Shown here piece by piece: positions 50,892 through 59,141 of a stretch of 64,000 nucleotides of DNA. Position numbers and translations under genes: made by a program. Each line of letters starts with the position of its first letter. Within the stretch, counting starts at the first letter, position 1. The stretch is from Defluviitaleaceae bacterium (lineage in GTDB: Bacteria; Bacillota; Clostridia; Lachnospirales; WQUN01): contig WQVK01000001.1 in the NCBI GenBank assembly GCA_009784025.1, positions 1-64,000 on the forward strand. Reading direction: 5' to 3'. The notes under the pieces are model-generated. The model saw only the letters and a program-made list of their open reading frames with translations. It ran no database searches and was not told the DNA's origin.

Positions 50892-51811
50892 TATATGTAG
50901 CCAGCCTAAACCCTTGTATAGACTGGCAGTACAGCCTGCCAAGCCTAAACCGTGGCGGGTTAAATCGCGTAAATTTTAACCGGCAAGATATAGGCGGCAA
51001 GGGCATAAATGTGGCCGGCTGCCTAAAAAATCTTGGCTTTGACCCTATGCTGGTTGGTTTTAATTTTTGGGAAAACGGCGGCCTTCTGATAGAAGAAATG
51101 GACCGGCGGGAAATCCGCCATAACCTAACCCCAGCAAAGGGCAGCATCCGGGTAAATATAAAGCTATATGAAAATTCCGGCGAAATGACAGAGCTTAACC
51201 AGCCCGGCGCAACCGTTACCGCCGCCGAAATAAAAGCCCTGCAAGAATCCATCCCCGGCAGCCAGTCAGATATCCTAGTGCTAAGCGGCAGCTACCCCGG
51301 CGGCGTGGACGCAGGCCTCTACGCCCAAATTTGCCAGGGCTATCCCGGCAAAACAATCATAGATGCAGAGGGCGAAGCCCTTCGCCTGGCCATATCGGCA
51401 AAGCCATTTGCCATCAAGCCAAATTTATTTGAGCTAAACAGCAGCTTTGGTTTAAGCCTAAAAACCCCGGCAGAGATATATAAATTCTGCTGCCAGCAGT
51501 TGCTTTCTGCGGGGGTTAGCATGGTTTGTGTTTCCATGGGAGCGAGTGGTGCGGTGCTGGCCACCAGCGAGGGCGGCTGGTTTTCTCCGGCTTTGCCTGT
51601 AACGGTAAAAGGCCTGCCCGGCGCAGGGGATAGCATGGTGGCTGCCATGGTTTACGCCATTGCCAGCGGCCTGCCCGTGGCAGAGTTCCTGCCTGCTATT
51701 ATGGGGGCGGCCGCCGCCAGCGTAAGCAAGCCAGGTACAGCCCTGTGCAATCTCGACGAAATGAGACAATTACAGGAAAATGTCTTGCAATTTCCCATAG
51801 AAGCTCTATAA
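50888..51811 (+). CDS. PfkB-family hexose-phosphate kinase (1-phosphofructokinase-like)
   Basis: The protein has 307 residues. The first PfkB region (LNPCIDWQYSLPSLNRGGLN, then GGKGINVAGCLKNLG) and the catalytic C-terminal motif VKGLPGAGDSMVAAMVYAI are intact. The closest functional classes are 1-phosphofructokinase, tagatose-6-phosphate kinase and related enzymes. No PTS or sugar operon genes are adjacent. It is instead translationally coupled to the DAP dehydrogenase-like gene, an odd partner. Confidence 0.9.
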   Translation: MIYVASLNPCIDWQYSLPSLNRGGLNRVNFNRQDIGGKGINVAGCLKNLGFDPMLVGFNFWENGGLLIEEMDRREIRHNLTPAKGSIRVNIKLYENSGEMTELNQPGATVTAAEIKALQESIPGSQSDILVLSGSYPGGVDAGLYAQICQGYPGKTIIDAEGEALRLAISAKPFAIKPNLFELNSSFGLSLKTPAEIYKFCCQQLLSAGVSMVCVSMGASGAVLATSEGGWFSPALPVTVKGLPGAGDSMVAAMVYAIASGLPVAEFLPAIMGAAAASVSKPGTALCNLDEMRQLQENVLQFPIEAL

Positions 51812-51885
51812 TCTGCATAATGGGGCGATAGAAGGCTTTTTTCAAAATCGCGCTTTTCGATTTCAACAAAAATTACTTTTTCCAC

Positions 51886-51989
51886 TAGGCTTCTTCCGAA
51901 ATTATGCTTTTTAATTTCGGAAAAGTTACATTTTCAATCTTTTGCTTCTTCTGGAATTGCATTTTTTGCAATTTCAGAAGAACTCTACT
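51886..51989. repeat. Family C element, compact form
   Basis: TAGGCTTCTTCCGAAATTATGC...GGAATTGCATTTTTTGCAATTTC-AGAAGAACTCTA, with two hairpins and TAG/CTA ends. It lacks the internal module of the 27332 and 43660 copies. Confidence 0.7.
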
Positions 51990-52010
51990 CAAAACAATCC
52001 TGATGAAAAA

Positions 52011-52046
52011 ATTCAGTTGATCGGAAATTCCGACCAACTGAATTGC
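52011..52046. repeat. Family D palindrome, copy 4
   Basis: ATTCAGTTGATCGG / CCGACCAACTGAAT stem, 30 bp before the relA ATG. It could affect its leader structure. Confidence 0.75.
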
Positions 52047-52075
52047 AAAAATACCAAAAAGGAGGTGTGGGCAAA

Positions 52076-54286
52076 ATGAACGAAAAAAACGGCAAAACAG
52101 CAGCAGAGAATATGCGAATAATCGAGGCTTCTTACGATAGGCTTATTGAAGAAATAAAATCATACCGCCCAAATTCCTCCCTGGATATGATAGACCGGGC
52201 CTACAGGCTTGCGGTTGCCGCCCACAACGGCCAATACCGGGAATCTAGTGAGCCATTTGTGGTGCATCCCATAGAAGTTGCAATAATCCTGGCAAAAATA
52301 CGTGCAGATATGGAATCCATCGCTGCCAGCATTTTGCATGATGTGGTGGAGGATACTTCCCATACATTGGAGGATTTAACAGAGCAATTTGGCGACGATG
52401 TTGCCCTGCTGGTAGATGGCGTGACCAAGATAAGAAAAGTGGATTATGTATCCAAAACAGACGAACAAGCCGCCAATTACCGCAAAATGTTCTTGCATAT
52501 GTCCAAAGATGTGCGGGTTCTACTGATAAAAATAGCAGACCGCCTGCACAACATGCGCACCCTAGATGCCCGCTCGCCAGACAAACAGTCTAAAGTGGGC
52601 AGCGAAACCCTAGAAATTTACGCACCTTTGGCCCATAAGCTGGGTATAGCCCACCTGCGCTACGAGCTAGAAGATTTAGGCTTTAAATATACAGACCGCG
52701 AGCAATACAACGAGCTAGCCCGTAAAGTAAAACTAAAACAAACCGAGCGCCAAGAGCTAGTAGAAGAGCTGATAACCGAGATAAGACAACGCCTAGAGGC
52801 CGATGGCATAAAAGCCAAAGTTCAAGGCCGCGCAAAAAGATTCTACAGCACCTATAAGAAGATGATGCAAAAAACCAAAACCCTAGACGAAATACACGAC
52901 TTGTACGCAGTGCGTGTTCTTGTGGACACAAAGGCAGAATGTTATGAGGTTTTGGGGCGGTTGCATGATATGTACACGCCAGTTTTCGGGCGGTTTAAGG
53001 ATTATATTGGCACCAAAAAACCAAATGGATATCAATCGCTGCACACCACGCTAATTGGCAAAAGCCAGCCATTTGAGGTGCAGATACGCACCTTCGAGAT
53101 GCATGATGTTGCAGAATACGGTATTGCCGCCCATTGGAAATACAAAGAAGGTGGCAAGGCCGCCAAGGATAAATGGTTGCAAGATATGATGAACTGGCAG
53201 CGAGATGTTGCCGATTCTGACGAATTTTTAAGCGTTCTAAAAATGGACCTTAACGCCTTCAAAACGCATATTTATTGCTTTAGCCCCACGGGTGATGTTT
53301 ACCAGCTTATAGAGGGTGCCACAGTTATAGACTTCGCCTACGCAATCCACTCTGCCCTAGGCAACCGCATGGTGGGTGCCAGGGTAAACGGCAAAATAGT
53401 GCCACTAGAATACGAGCTACACACCGGAGACAGGGTAGAAATACTAGAAAGCCAAAACTCCAAAGGCCCAAACCGCGACTGGCTGCAAATTGTAAAAACC
53501 CCACAGGCGCGCAACAAAATCACTCAATGGTATAACAAGGAAAACCGCGGCGTTAACATCCAAAGGGGCCGCGCCACCTTAGAAGAAGCCGCAAAAGCGG
53601 CCAATATCCCCCTAGACGAAATGCTAAAAGACGGGCGCACCATAACAGTGCTAGAGCGGTTCAATTGCAGAACCCTAGACCAGTTATACGCCCTTATTGG
53701 CGTGGGCGGGATCAAAGAAAAAGTAGTAGCCAACTTCATACAAAGGGAATACGAAAAATCCCTGCCACCCATGACAGACGCAGAAGTGGCGCAATCCATA
53801 CTAGACGCTGCCCCCAAAAAGGAAACCAAAAACAAGGGTAATATCGTGGTAAAAGGCGTGGGTGACACAGATTATCGCTTTGGCAAATGCTGCAGCCCCC
53901 TACCCGGCGACGAAATAACCGGCTATGTAACACGCGGCCGCGGCCTTACAATCCATCGCACAGATTGCATTAACATCACCCATATGGACGAGCTGGACCG
54001 CAAGCGGCTTATAGACGCCCACTGGCAAGTGCGAGATAAATCTGGCACAACCTACCATGCAGACCTGCGCTTCGCCTGCGAACGGCGGGAAGGCTTGCTG
54101 CTAAATGTAATCCGCGTGCTTAACGACGAAAAAGTGCGGGCATCATCCGTAAGCGCCCGGGAAGTACAATCCGAAACCATAGTAAATATCGGCATAGAAA
54201 TATTCGATGGCGAGCATTTAAATCATCTTACCACCAAGCTTAAAACCGAGCTTGGGGCTTACGATATAACCAGGTTAAATGCATGA
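52076..54286 (+). CDS. relA: Bifunctional (p)ppGpp synthetase/hydrolase RelA/SpoT
   Basis: This 736-residue stringent-response enzyme has an HD hydrolase domain (His64, HD at residues 88-89 in ILHDVVEDT). The synthetase domain contains GRFKDYIGTKKPNGYQSLHT. TGS (VIDFAYAIHSALGNRM), helical and C-terminal zinc-finger/ACT (ASSVSAREVQSETIVNIGIE) domains follow, so both activities and the ribosome-binding part appear intact. ATG 52076 has AAGGAGG. The stop overlaps the hemZ start (ATGA), giving translational coupling. Confidence 0.97.
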   Translation: MNEKNGKTAAENMRIIEASYDRLIEEIKSYRPNSSLDMIDRAYRLAVAAHNGQYRESSEPFVVHPIEVAIILAKIRADMESIAASILHDVVEDTSHTLEDLTEQFGDDVALLVDGVTKIRKVDYVSKTDEQAANYRKMFLHMSKDVRVLLIKIADRLHNMRTLDARSPDKQSKVGSETLEIYAPLAHKLGIAHLRYELEDLGFKYTDREQYNELARKVKLKQTERQELVEELITEIRQRLEADGIKAKVQGRAKRFYSTYKKMMQKTKTLDEIHDLYAVRVLVDTKAECYEVLGRLHDMYTPVFGRFKDYIGTKKPNGYQSLHTTLIGKSQPFEVQIRTFEMHDVAEYGIAAHWKYKEGGKAAKDKWLQDMMNWQRDVADSDEFLSVLKMDLNAFKTHIYCFSPTGDVYQLIEGATVIDFAYAIHSALGNRMVGARVNGKIVPLEYELHTGDRVEILESQNSKGPNRDWLQIVKTPQARNKITQWYNKENRGVNIQRGRATLEEAAKAANIPLDEMLKDGRTITVLERFNCRTLDQLYALIGVGGIKEKVVANFIQREYEKSLPPMTDAEVAQSILDAAPKKETKNKGNIVVKGVGDTDYRFGKCCSPLPGDEITGYVTRGRGLTIHRTDCINITHMDELDRKRLIDAHWQVRDKSGTTYHADLRFACERREGLLLNVIRVLNDEKVRASSVSAREVQSETIVNIGIEIFDGEHLNHLTTKLKTELGAYDITRLNA

Positions 54287-55725
54287 TTGCAATCGGGCTT
54301 AACCATGGCGGCACCCATGAAGTACAAACAGTTGTGCAGGTGTTTTTCCCCGGCCAGGGGATTAGAATTTGTGCACAGGGTGAAACCCCATCACAGGGCT
54401 TTTTTGTAAAATCAACAGTAGACGAACGCTTCGCCCATGGCCATGTGTACCGGGATGGCCTGCTAATTAGCGAACATAGCATACCCCTGACAAATTTGCC
54501 AGTTTACCTTAACAAGAAGCGCGTGGTGATGCTTGCTTTGTACCACGCATTGCAGGCGGCAGTGGGGGCATACACCCCATGGGGTGCCCTTACCGGGATA
54601 AGGCCATCGCGAATGGTACGAGAGCTAATGGATGCTGGTTTTGCCAGCGAAAAGATTATCCATGTGCTGGCAGAGCCTTTTTGCGTAACCGAGCCCAAAG
54701 CGCGGTTGGCGTTGCAAGTTGCCCATAATGAAAGGCGCGTTACAGAGGCGATTTTCGCCGGGGGCGGCCATCCTGTTGGTATATATTTGGGGTTGCCGTT
54801 TTGCCCCACCCGCTGCGTGTATTGCTCGTTCAATATGGCGCACCGGGCGGCTCGGCCAGAAGAAATGGCTGCCTACGTGCATGTTCTAAAGCAAGAATGC
54901 CACGAAAAAGCACAGCAGCTTGCCCAGATGGGTGGCAGGGTATCGTCTATTTATATAGGTGGAGGCACGCCCACAGCCTTGCCAGATGCTTTGCTGGCGG
55001 ATGTGCTGGCCATAGTGGCGCAGGAATTTGGGGCGGCGCCAGAGTTTACAGTAGAAGCAGGGCGGCCAGACACCATAACCCAAGCCAACCTAGACATAAT
55101 GAAGGCCGCAGGGGTAACCCGCATAGCAATAAACCCCCAAACCCTAAACGATAAAACGCTAAAATTCATAGGCCGCGGCCATGACGCTGCGGATTTTTTC
55201 CGGGCATTTAGCATGGCGCGGGCAGCCGGTTTTAACCTGATTAACACGGATATTATCGTGGGGCTGCCAGGGGAAACCGCAACGGATATCCGCCGCACCA
55301 TGGAAGCCTTAGCAACAGTAGCCCCAGAAAATATTACAGTGCATACCCTAGCCGTAAAGCGGGCATCTCTGCTGATAGAAAACATAACCGACTACCCACT
55401 GCCCACAGCCCAAGCCACAGAAGAAATGTTAGCGATAGCCGCGGAAGAAACACAAAAAATGGGCCAAGCCCCATACTACCTATACCGCCAAAAAAACATG
55501 GTGGGCATGTTCGAAAATGTAGGCTATGCCCGCCTCGGCCAAGAATGTTCATACAATGTAGGCATGATGGCCGAAACCCAAACCGTACTAGGCATGGGCG
55601 CAGGCGCAGTAAGCAAATTTGTAACTGGGGATAAAATAAGCCGGGAATTTAACCATAAGAACCCGGAACATTACGTTAGAACTGTCAGAGGCCTTGCCGA
55701 CCACACCTCCACCCGCTTTTCATAA
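54283..55725 (+). CDS. hemZ: Oxygen-independent coproporphyrinogen III oxidase-like HemZ
   Basis: The protein has 480 residues. The radical SAM motif CPTRCVYCSF (CxxxCxxC) begins near residue 173, followed by SIYIGGGTPTAL and RIAINPQTLNDKTL; the first ~165 residues form the HemZ-specific N-terminal region. HemZ members act in anaerobic heme or related tetrapyrrole chemistry, although some HemN-like proteins have other roles. The last ~15 codons (TVRGLADHTSTRFS) come from a family G repeat core, so the stop was displaced by the repeat. It is coupled to relA by ATGA, as in several Clostridia. Confidence 0.9.
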   Translation: MIAIGLNHGGTHEVQTVVQVFFPGQGIRICAQGETPSQGFFVKSTVDERFAHGHVYRDGLLISEHSIPLTNLPVYLNKKRVVMLALYHALQAAVGAYTPWGALTGIRPSRMVRELMDAGFASEKIIHVLAEPFCVTEPKARLALQVAHNERRVTEAIFAGGGHPVGIYLGLPFCPTRCVYCSFNMAHRAARPEEMAAYVHVLKQECHEKAQQLAQMGGRVSSIYIGGGTPTALPDALLADVLAIVAQEFGAAPEFTVEAGRPDTITQANLDIMKAAGVTRIAINPQTLNDKTLKFIGRGHDAADFFRAFSMARAAGFNLINTDIIVGLPGETATDIRRTMEALATVAPENITVHTLAVKRASLLIENITDYPLPTAQATEEMLAIAAEETQKMGQAPYYLYRQKNMVGMFENVGYARLGQECSYNVGMMAETQTVLGMGAGAVSKFVTGDKISREFNHKNPEHYVRTVRGLADHTSTRFS

Positions 55726-55808
55726 GGTTCGCTTCGCGAACCCGGCACGACCTGCCGCCCGATTTCTTTCGGGCTGCATTTGAAAAAAGCGGGGCAAAAA
55801 CTTTAATA
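55686..55808. repeat. Family G composite repeat overlapping the hemZ 3' end
   Basis: CTGTCAGAGGCCTTGCCGACC core (coding), then gttcgcttcgcgaacccgg and gatttctttcgggctgc modules. It runs up to the GNAT gene. Confidence 0.7.
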
Positions 55809-55831
55809 TTGGGATTATGGAGGCGGGCGAT

Positions 55832-56269
55832 ATGATTGAGGCTGAGCGTTGCCATATAGGAAGGACAACTTGCAGGGATATCTCTGGGATATGGGCATTG
55901 TACCGCGCGGTGGATGTTTGGGCTTATTTAGGCGGAAGGCGCGGGTTGCGGCGAAGTATAGCTGGGGTTGTATCGAGGGTTTTCCCGGGTGAGGGCTGCT
56001 TATATTGGACTGTGCGATGCAGCGATACAGGCGCTTTTCTGGGGAATGTTTCTCTTGGCCCGCATCATGACGAGGAGCATACAGAGGTTTCGTATGAATT
56101 TTTGCCCGCGGCGTGGGGGAAAGGTTATGCCACAGAGGCGGTGGGCGCGGCAGAAACCCAGGCCGCCAATGCTGCCTCTTGCGCCATGCTTCACAAGCTT
56201 GGATTTCGCGAAGCACAGCGGGTGAACCGCTTTGGCGAGGCACAAATTATCTTTATAATCAAAAAATAA
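55832..56269 (+). CDS. GNAT acetyltransferase with an internal deletion
   Basis: This 145-residue protein has GNAT-like strands and helices and the acetyl-CoA loop AWGKGYATEAVGAA. The usual ~15-20 residues between that helix and the NxAS segment are missing: GYATEAVGAA runs straight into ETQAANAASCAMLHKLGF. The frame is kept. This would remove a strand of the core fold, so the protein may be inactive or unusual. ATG 55832 follows GGAGG. Neighbours are repeats. Confidence 0.75.
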   Translation: MIEAERCHIGRTTCRDISGIWALYRAVDVWAYLGGRRGLRRSIAGVVSRVFPGEGCLYWTVRCSDTGAFLGNVSLGPHHDEEHTEVSYEFLPAAWGKGYATEAVGAAETQAANAASCAMLHKLGFREAQRVNRFGEAQIIFIIKK

Positions 56270-56322
56270 AGTTTTTTGTCAAACTTTTTTTCAAAAAAGT
56301 TTGTGGGTGTGGGCAAAGCCCA
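56264..56322. repeat. Family G repeat
   Basis: AAATAAAGTTTTTTGTC, then the AACTTTTTTTCAAAAAAGTT palindrome and GTGGGCAAAGCCCACGG. It includes the GNAT stop codon and may serve as its terminator. Confidence 0.6.
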
Positions 56323-56352
56323 CGGTCTTAATCAACAAAAGGAGCGATAAAA

Positions 56353-57606
56353 ATGATTCAGGCACCTAAGGGAACTAGAGATGTTTATGGCGTAGAGATG
56401 CAACTATGGCGGCATGTGGAGGATTTGATACGTGAAATTACCACGGCGTACCGCTATCAGGAGATTCGCACGCCTATTTTTGAGCCTACAGAGCTGTTTT
56501 TGCGGGGAGTGGGTGAGACTACGGATATCGTGCAGAAGGAAATGTACACCTTCCTAGATAAGGGCGGGCGCAGCATGACCCTGCGGCCAGAAGGCACTGC
56601 CGGGGTAGCACGGTCTTATATAGAGCGCGGGATTGCCAGCACGCCACAGCCTACTAAGCAATGGTATTTGGGGCCGATTTTCCGCTACGAGCAGCCACAG
56701 GCTGGCAGGTATAGGCAGCATTTCCAGTTTGGTGTGGAGGTGTTTGGTGGCACTAGCGCGGCTACAGAGGCAGAAGTAATTTCCTTGGGATGGACGCTGC
56801 TTAATAGGCTTGGGGTGCGGGATGTAACGCTGCACCTAAACAGCATTGGCTGCCCGGGCTGTCGCAAGTTGTACCATGAAGCGCTACGGGCGTTTATCGA
56901 CGCAAAAATGGATTCCCTTTGCGGGCTTTGCCGCCAGCGTATAGAGAAAAACCCGCTGCGGGTGCTGGATTGCAAGACCCCTAGCTGCAAAGAGCATCTA
57001 AAAGATGCGCCATCTGTGCTGGATTCTTTGGATGAGGAATGTGCAGGGCATTTTCAAGGCCTGCAACAGCTGCTTAAAACCTTTGAAATCCCCTTTGTGA
57101 TAGACCCAAGGGTGGTGCGGGGGCTAGATTATTACACCCGCACGGTGTTTGAGTTTATCACCGCAGAAGGCCTAACAGTGCTAGGCGGCGGGCGTTACGA
57201 CGGCCTGATAGAGCAAGTTGGCGGCCAGCATACGCCGGGGGTAGGTTTTGGCATGGGCATGGAGCGGCTGGTAAATATGCTGCAAGCCCAGCAGTTCCAA
57301 CCGACGGAAACCCTTTCGCCCCAAATATTTATAGGCCATGCAGACGAAGCCGGAGAACGCAAGGCCCAAGAGCTTGTGTACTTTTTGCGCCAGGCAGGCG
57401 TGAAAGCCGAGGGTGACTTGCTAAACCGCTCTGTGAAGGCCCAAATGAAATACGCCAGCAAAATAAACGCTGCCCATACCATGATAATAGGCGGCAACGA
57501 ACTGGAAAACGCGAGCGCAAACGTGAAAAATATGGAAACCGGCGAGGCCGAGCCAGTACAGTTTGACAATTTGCTAAAATTTTTAGAGACTAAAGCGGTA
57601 GTTTGA
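56353..57606 (+). CDS. hisS: Histidyl-tRNA synthetase
   Basis: This 417-residue class II synthetase has motif 1 region APKGTRDVYGVE, motif 2 GPIFRYEQPQAGRYRQHFQF, the histidine A loop VVRGLDYYTRTVFEF, motif 3 GVGFGMGMERL, and the C-terminal anticodon domain. It charges tRNA-His. AAAGGAG precedes ATG 56353. aspS, which commonly follows hisS in Bacillota, is not here. Confidence 0.97.
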   Translation: MIQAPKGTRDVYGVEMQLWRHVEDLIREITTAYRYQEIRTPIFEPTELFLRGVGETTDIVQKEMYTFLDKGGRSMTLRPEGTAGVARSYIERGIASTPQPTKQWYLGPIFRYEQPQAGRYRQHFQFGVEVFGGTSAATEAEVISLGWTLLNRLGVRDVTLHLNSIGCPGCRKLYHEALRAFIDAKMDSLCGLCRQRIEKNPLRVLDCKTPSCKEHLKDAPSVLDSLDEECAGHFQGLQQLLKTFEIPFVIDPRVVRGLDYYTRTVFEFITAEGLTVLGGGRYDGLIEQVGGQHTPGVGFGMGMERLVNMLQAQQFQPTETLSPQIFIGHADEAGERKAQELVYFLRQAGVKAEGDLLNRSVKAQMKYASKINAAHTMIIGGNELENASANVKNMETGEAEPVQFDNLLKFLETKAVV

Positions 57607-57710
57607 AGATAGAAATTAAATTTACATGTAAAATATTCTTTAACAATGGCGTAAGTCCGGGCTTTTTTGGCTATCACAACATCATTTTCGCATCAAAACG
57701 CCATAAAAAT

Positions 57711-57758
57711 GGTACCATACGGTACCATTTTACCCGAATTATGGTACCATACGGTACC
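57711..57758. repeat. 48-bp GGTACC twin-arm element, copy 5
   Basis: Both arms read GGTACCATACGGTACC, again 32 bp apart. This copy is a direct rather than inverted pair, so the stem would have a central mismatch. It lies between hisS and the next operon. Confidence 0.85.
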
Positions 57759-57765
57759 ACGTTTA

Positions 57766-57853
57766 CAGTTTTTTGGAGATGTTGGAGGCTGGTCGGTTGC
57801 TATGCAACCTGCTGCCCAAGCATCCAGGGCGAAGCCTCTTGACGGCTTTAAAT
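57766..57853. repeat. Family G repeat, long variant
   Basis: TTTTGGAGATGTTGGAGGC, then GGTCGGTTGCTATGCAACC and a GGGCGAAGCCTCTTGACGG core, directly before the Shine-Dalgarno site of the next gene. Confidence 0.6.
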
Positions 57854-57866
57854 AAGGAGACGACGA

Positions 57867-59141
57867 ATGAAAAAATACGCAATTGTTGGCACTGGCTCAC
57901 GGGCGGCTATGTTTTATGATGCGATTGCTACCACTTATAGGGCTACATGCAAGTTGGTTGGGCTTTGCGACCAAAGCGAAACCAGGATGCGGGTAGCTAA
58001 CAGAGCAATTGTGGCGCATGGGTACGGCGAGGTGCCTATGTATGGATATTTGGATTTTGAGAAGATGATAGGTGAGACACGCCCAGATGTGGTCATTGTA
58101 ACTTCTACAGACAGGACACATCATGATTTTATTGTGCGGGCGATGGAGGCCGGCTGCGATGTGATAACAGAGAAGCCGCTGACTATAGACGAGAAGAAGG
58201 CCAAGCTTATTGTGGCCGCAATGAAGCGCACCGGGCGGGATTTGCGGGTTACGTTTAATTATCGTTACGCGCCAAACAATACTAAGGTGCGGGAACTGAT
58301 AATGGACGGGGCGATTGGCAATGTGTTTAGCGTGCATTTTGAGTGGCTGTTAGACATTTCCCATGGGGCAGATTATTATCGCCGCTGGCATAGGAATAAG
58401 CATAATAGCGGCGGGCTGCTGGTGCATAAATCTACCCATCATTTCGATTTGGTCAATTTTTGGCTTGGGGCACGGCCAGAGAATGTTTTCGCATTCGGCG
58501 AGCTTAATTTTTATGGGCGGCATAATGCAGAAAAACGTGGCATGACCGAGTTTGTAACCCGTAGCCATGGCAGCCATATTAAGGACGACCCCTTTGCTAT
58601 AGACATGGCCAGTAACGAAGCGCTAAAAGCCATGTACCTAGACGCAGAGGCCGATAGCGGTTATATCCGGGACCGCAGCGTGTTTTCAGATGATATTAGC
58701 ATAGAAGATACCATGGGTGTGATTGTAAAATACGACACCAACGCGATTTTAACCTATTCCCTTAACAGCTACATGCCCTGGGAAGGCTTTTGTGTGAATT
58801 TTAACGGCTCTAAAGGCCGCATAGAGTACAAAGTGATGGAAAAATCATATATAAATGCCGGCGGCGACCGCAGCGACGAAGGTGCATTAAGGCAGAAGGA
58901 AATTGTGGTATGGCCAATGTTCGGCCAGCCATACGAAGTTGAAGTAAAAGCCGCAGAAGGCAGCCACGGCGGCGGCGATGCGGTAATGCTAGAGGATATT
59001 TTCGGCAACTCCGCGCCAGACCGGTTTAAACGGGCAGCAGGGGTGGAAGACGGCGTGATGTCTATAATGACAGGCATCTGCGCCAACAAGGCAATAGCCA
59101 GCGGCCTGCCACAGAATGTAGGGCTTGGCGATATATTATGA
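57867..59141 (+). CDS. Gfo/Idh/MocA-family oxidoreductase
   Basis: The protein has 424 residues. It has a Rossmann start (KYAIVGTGSRAAMFYDAI), the EKP motif (CDVITEKPLTIDEKKAK), FNYRYAPNNTKVRELI and a His-rich substrate segment (LLVHKSTHHFDLVNFW). It is longer than the 42226 paralogue and resembles family members acting on complex glycosides or oxidised sugars. ATGA overlap couples it to a glycosidase, so the two probably act on one substrate, perhaps by an oxidation-assisted cleavage route. AAGGAG precedes ATG. Confidence 0.93.
   Translation: MKKYAIVGTGSRAAMFYDAIATTYRATCKLVGLCDQSETRMRVANRAIVAHGYGEVPMYGYLDFEKMIGETRPDVVIVTSTDRTHHDFIVRAMEAGCDVITEKPLTIDEKKAKLIVAAMKRTGRDLRVTFNYRYAPNNTKVRELIMDGAIGNVFSVHFEWLLDISHGADYYRRWHRNKHNSGGLLVHKSTHHFDLVNFWLGARPENVFAFGELNFYGRHNAEKRGMTEFVTRSHGSHIKDDPFAIDMASNEALKAMYLDAEADSGYIRDRSVFSDDISIEDTMGVIVKYDTNAILTYSLNSYMPWEGFCVNFNGSKGRIEYKVMEKSYINAGGDRSDEGALRQKEIVVWPMFGQPYEVEVKAAEGSHGGGDAVMLEDIFGNSAPDRFKRAAGVEDGVMSIMTGICANKAIASGLPQNVGLGDIL

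Noticed and set aside
2344-57758. CRISPR interpretation of the GGTACC repeats
   Set aside because: Copies are tens of kilobases apart with no spacer array and no cas genes.
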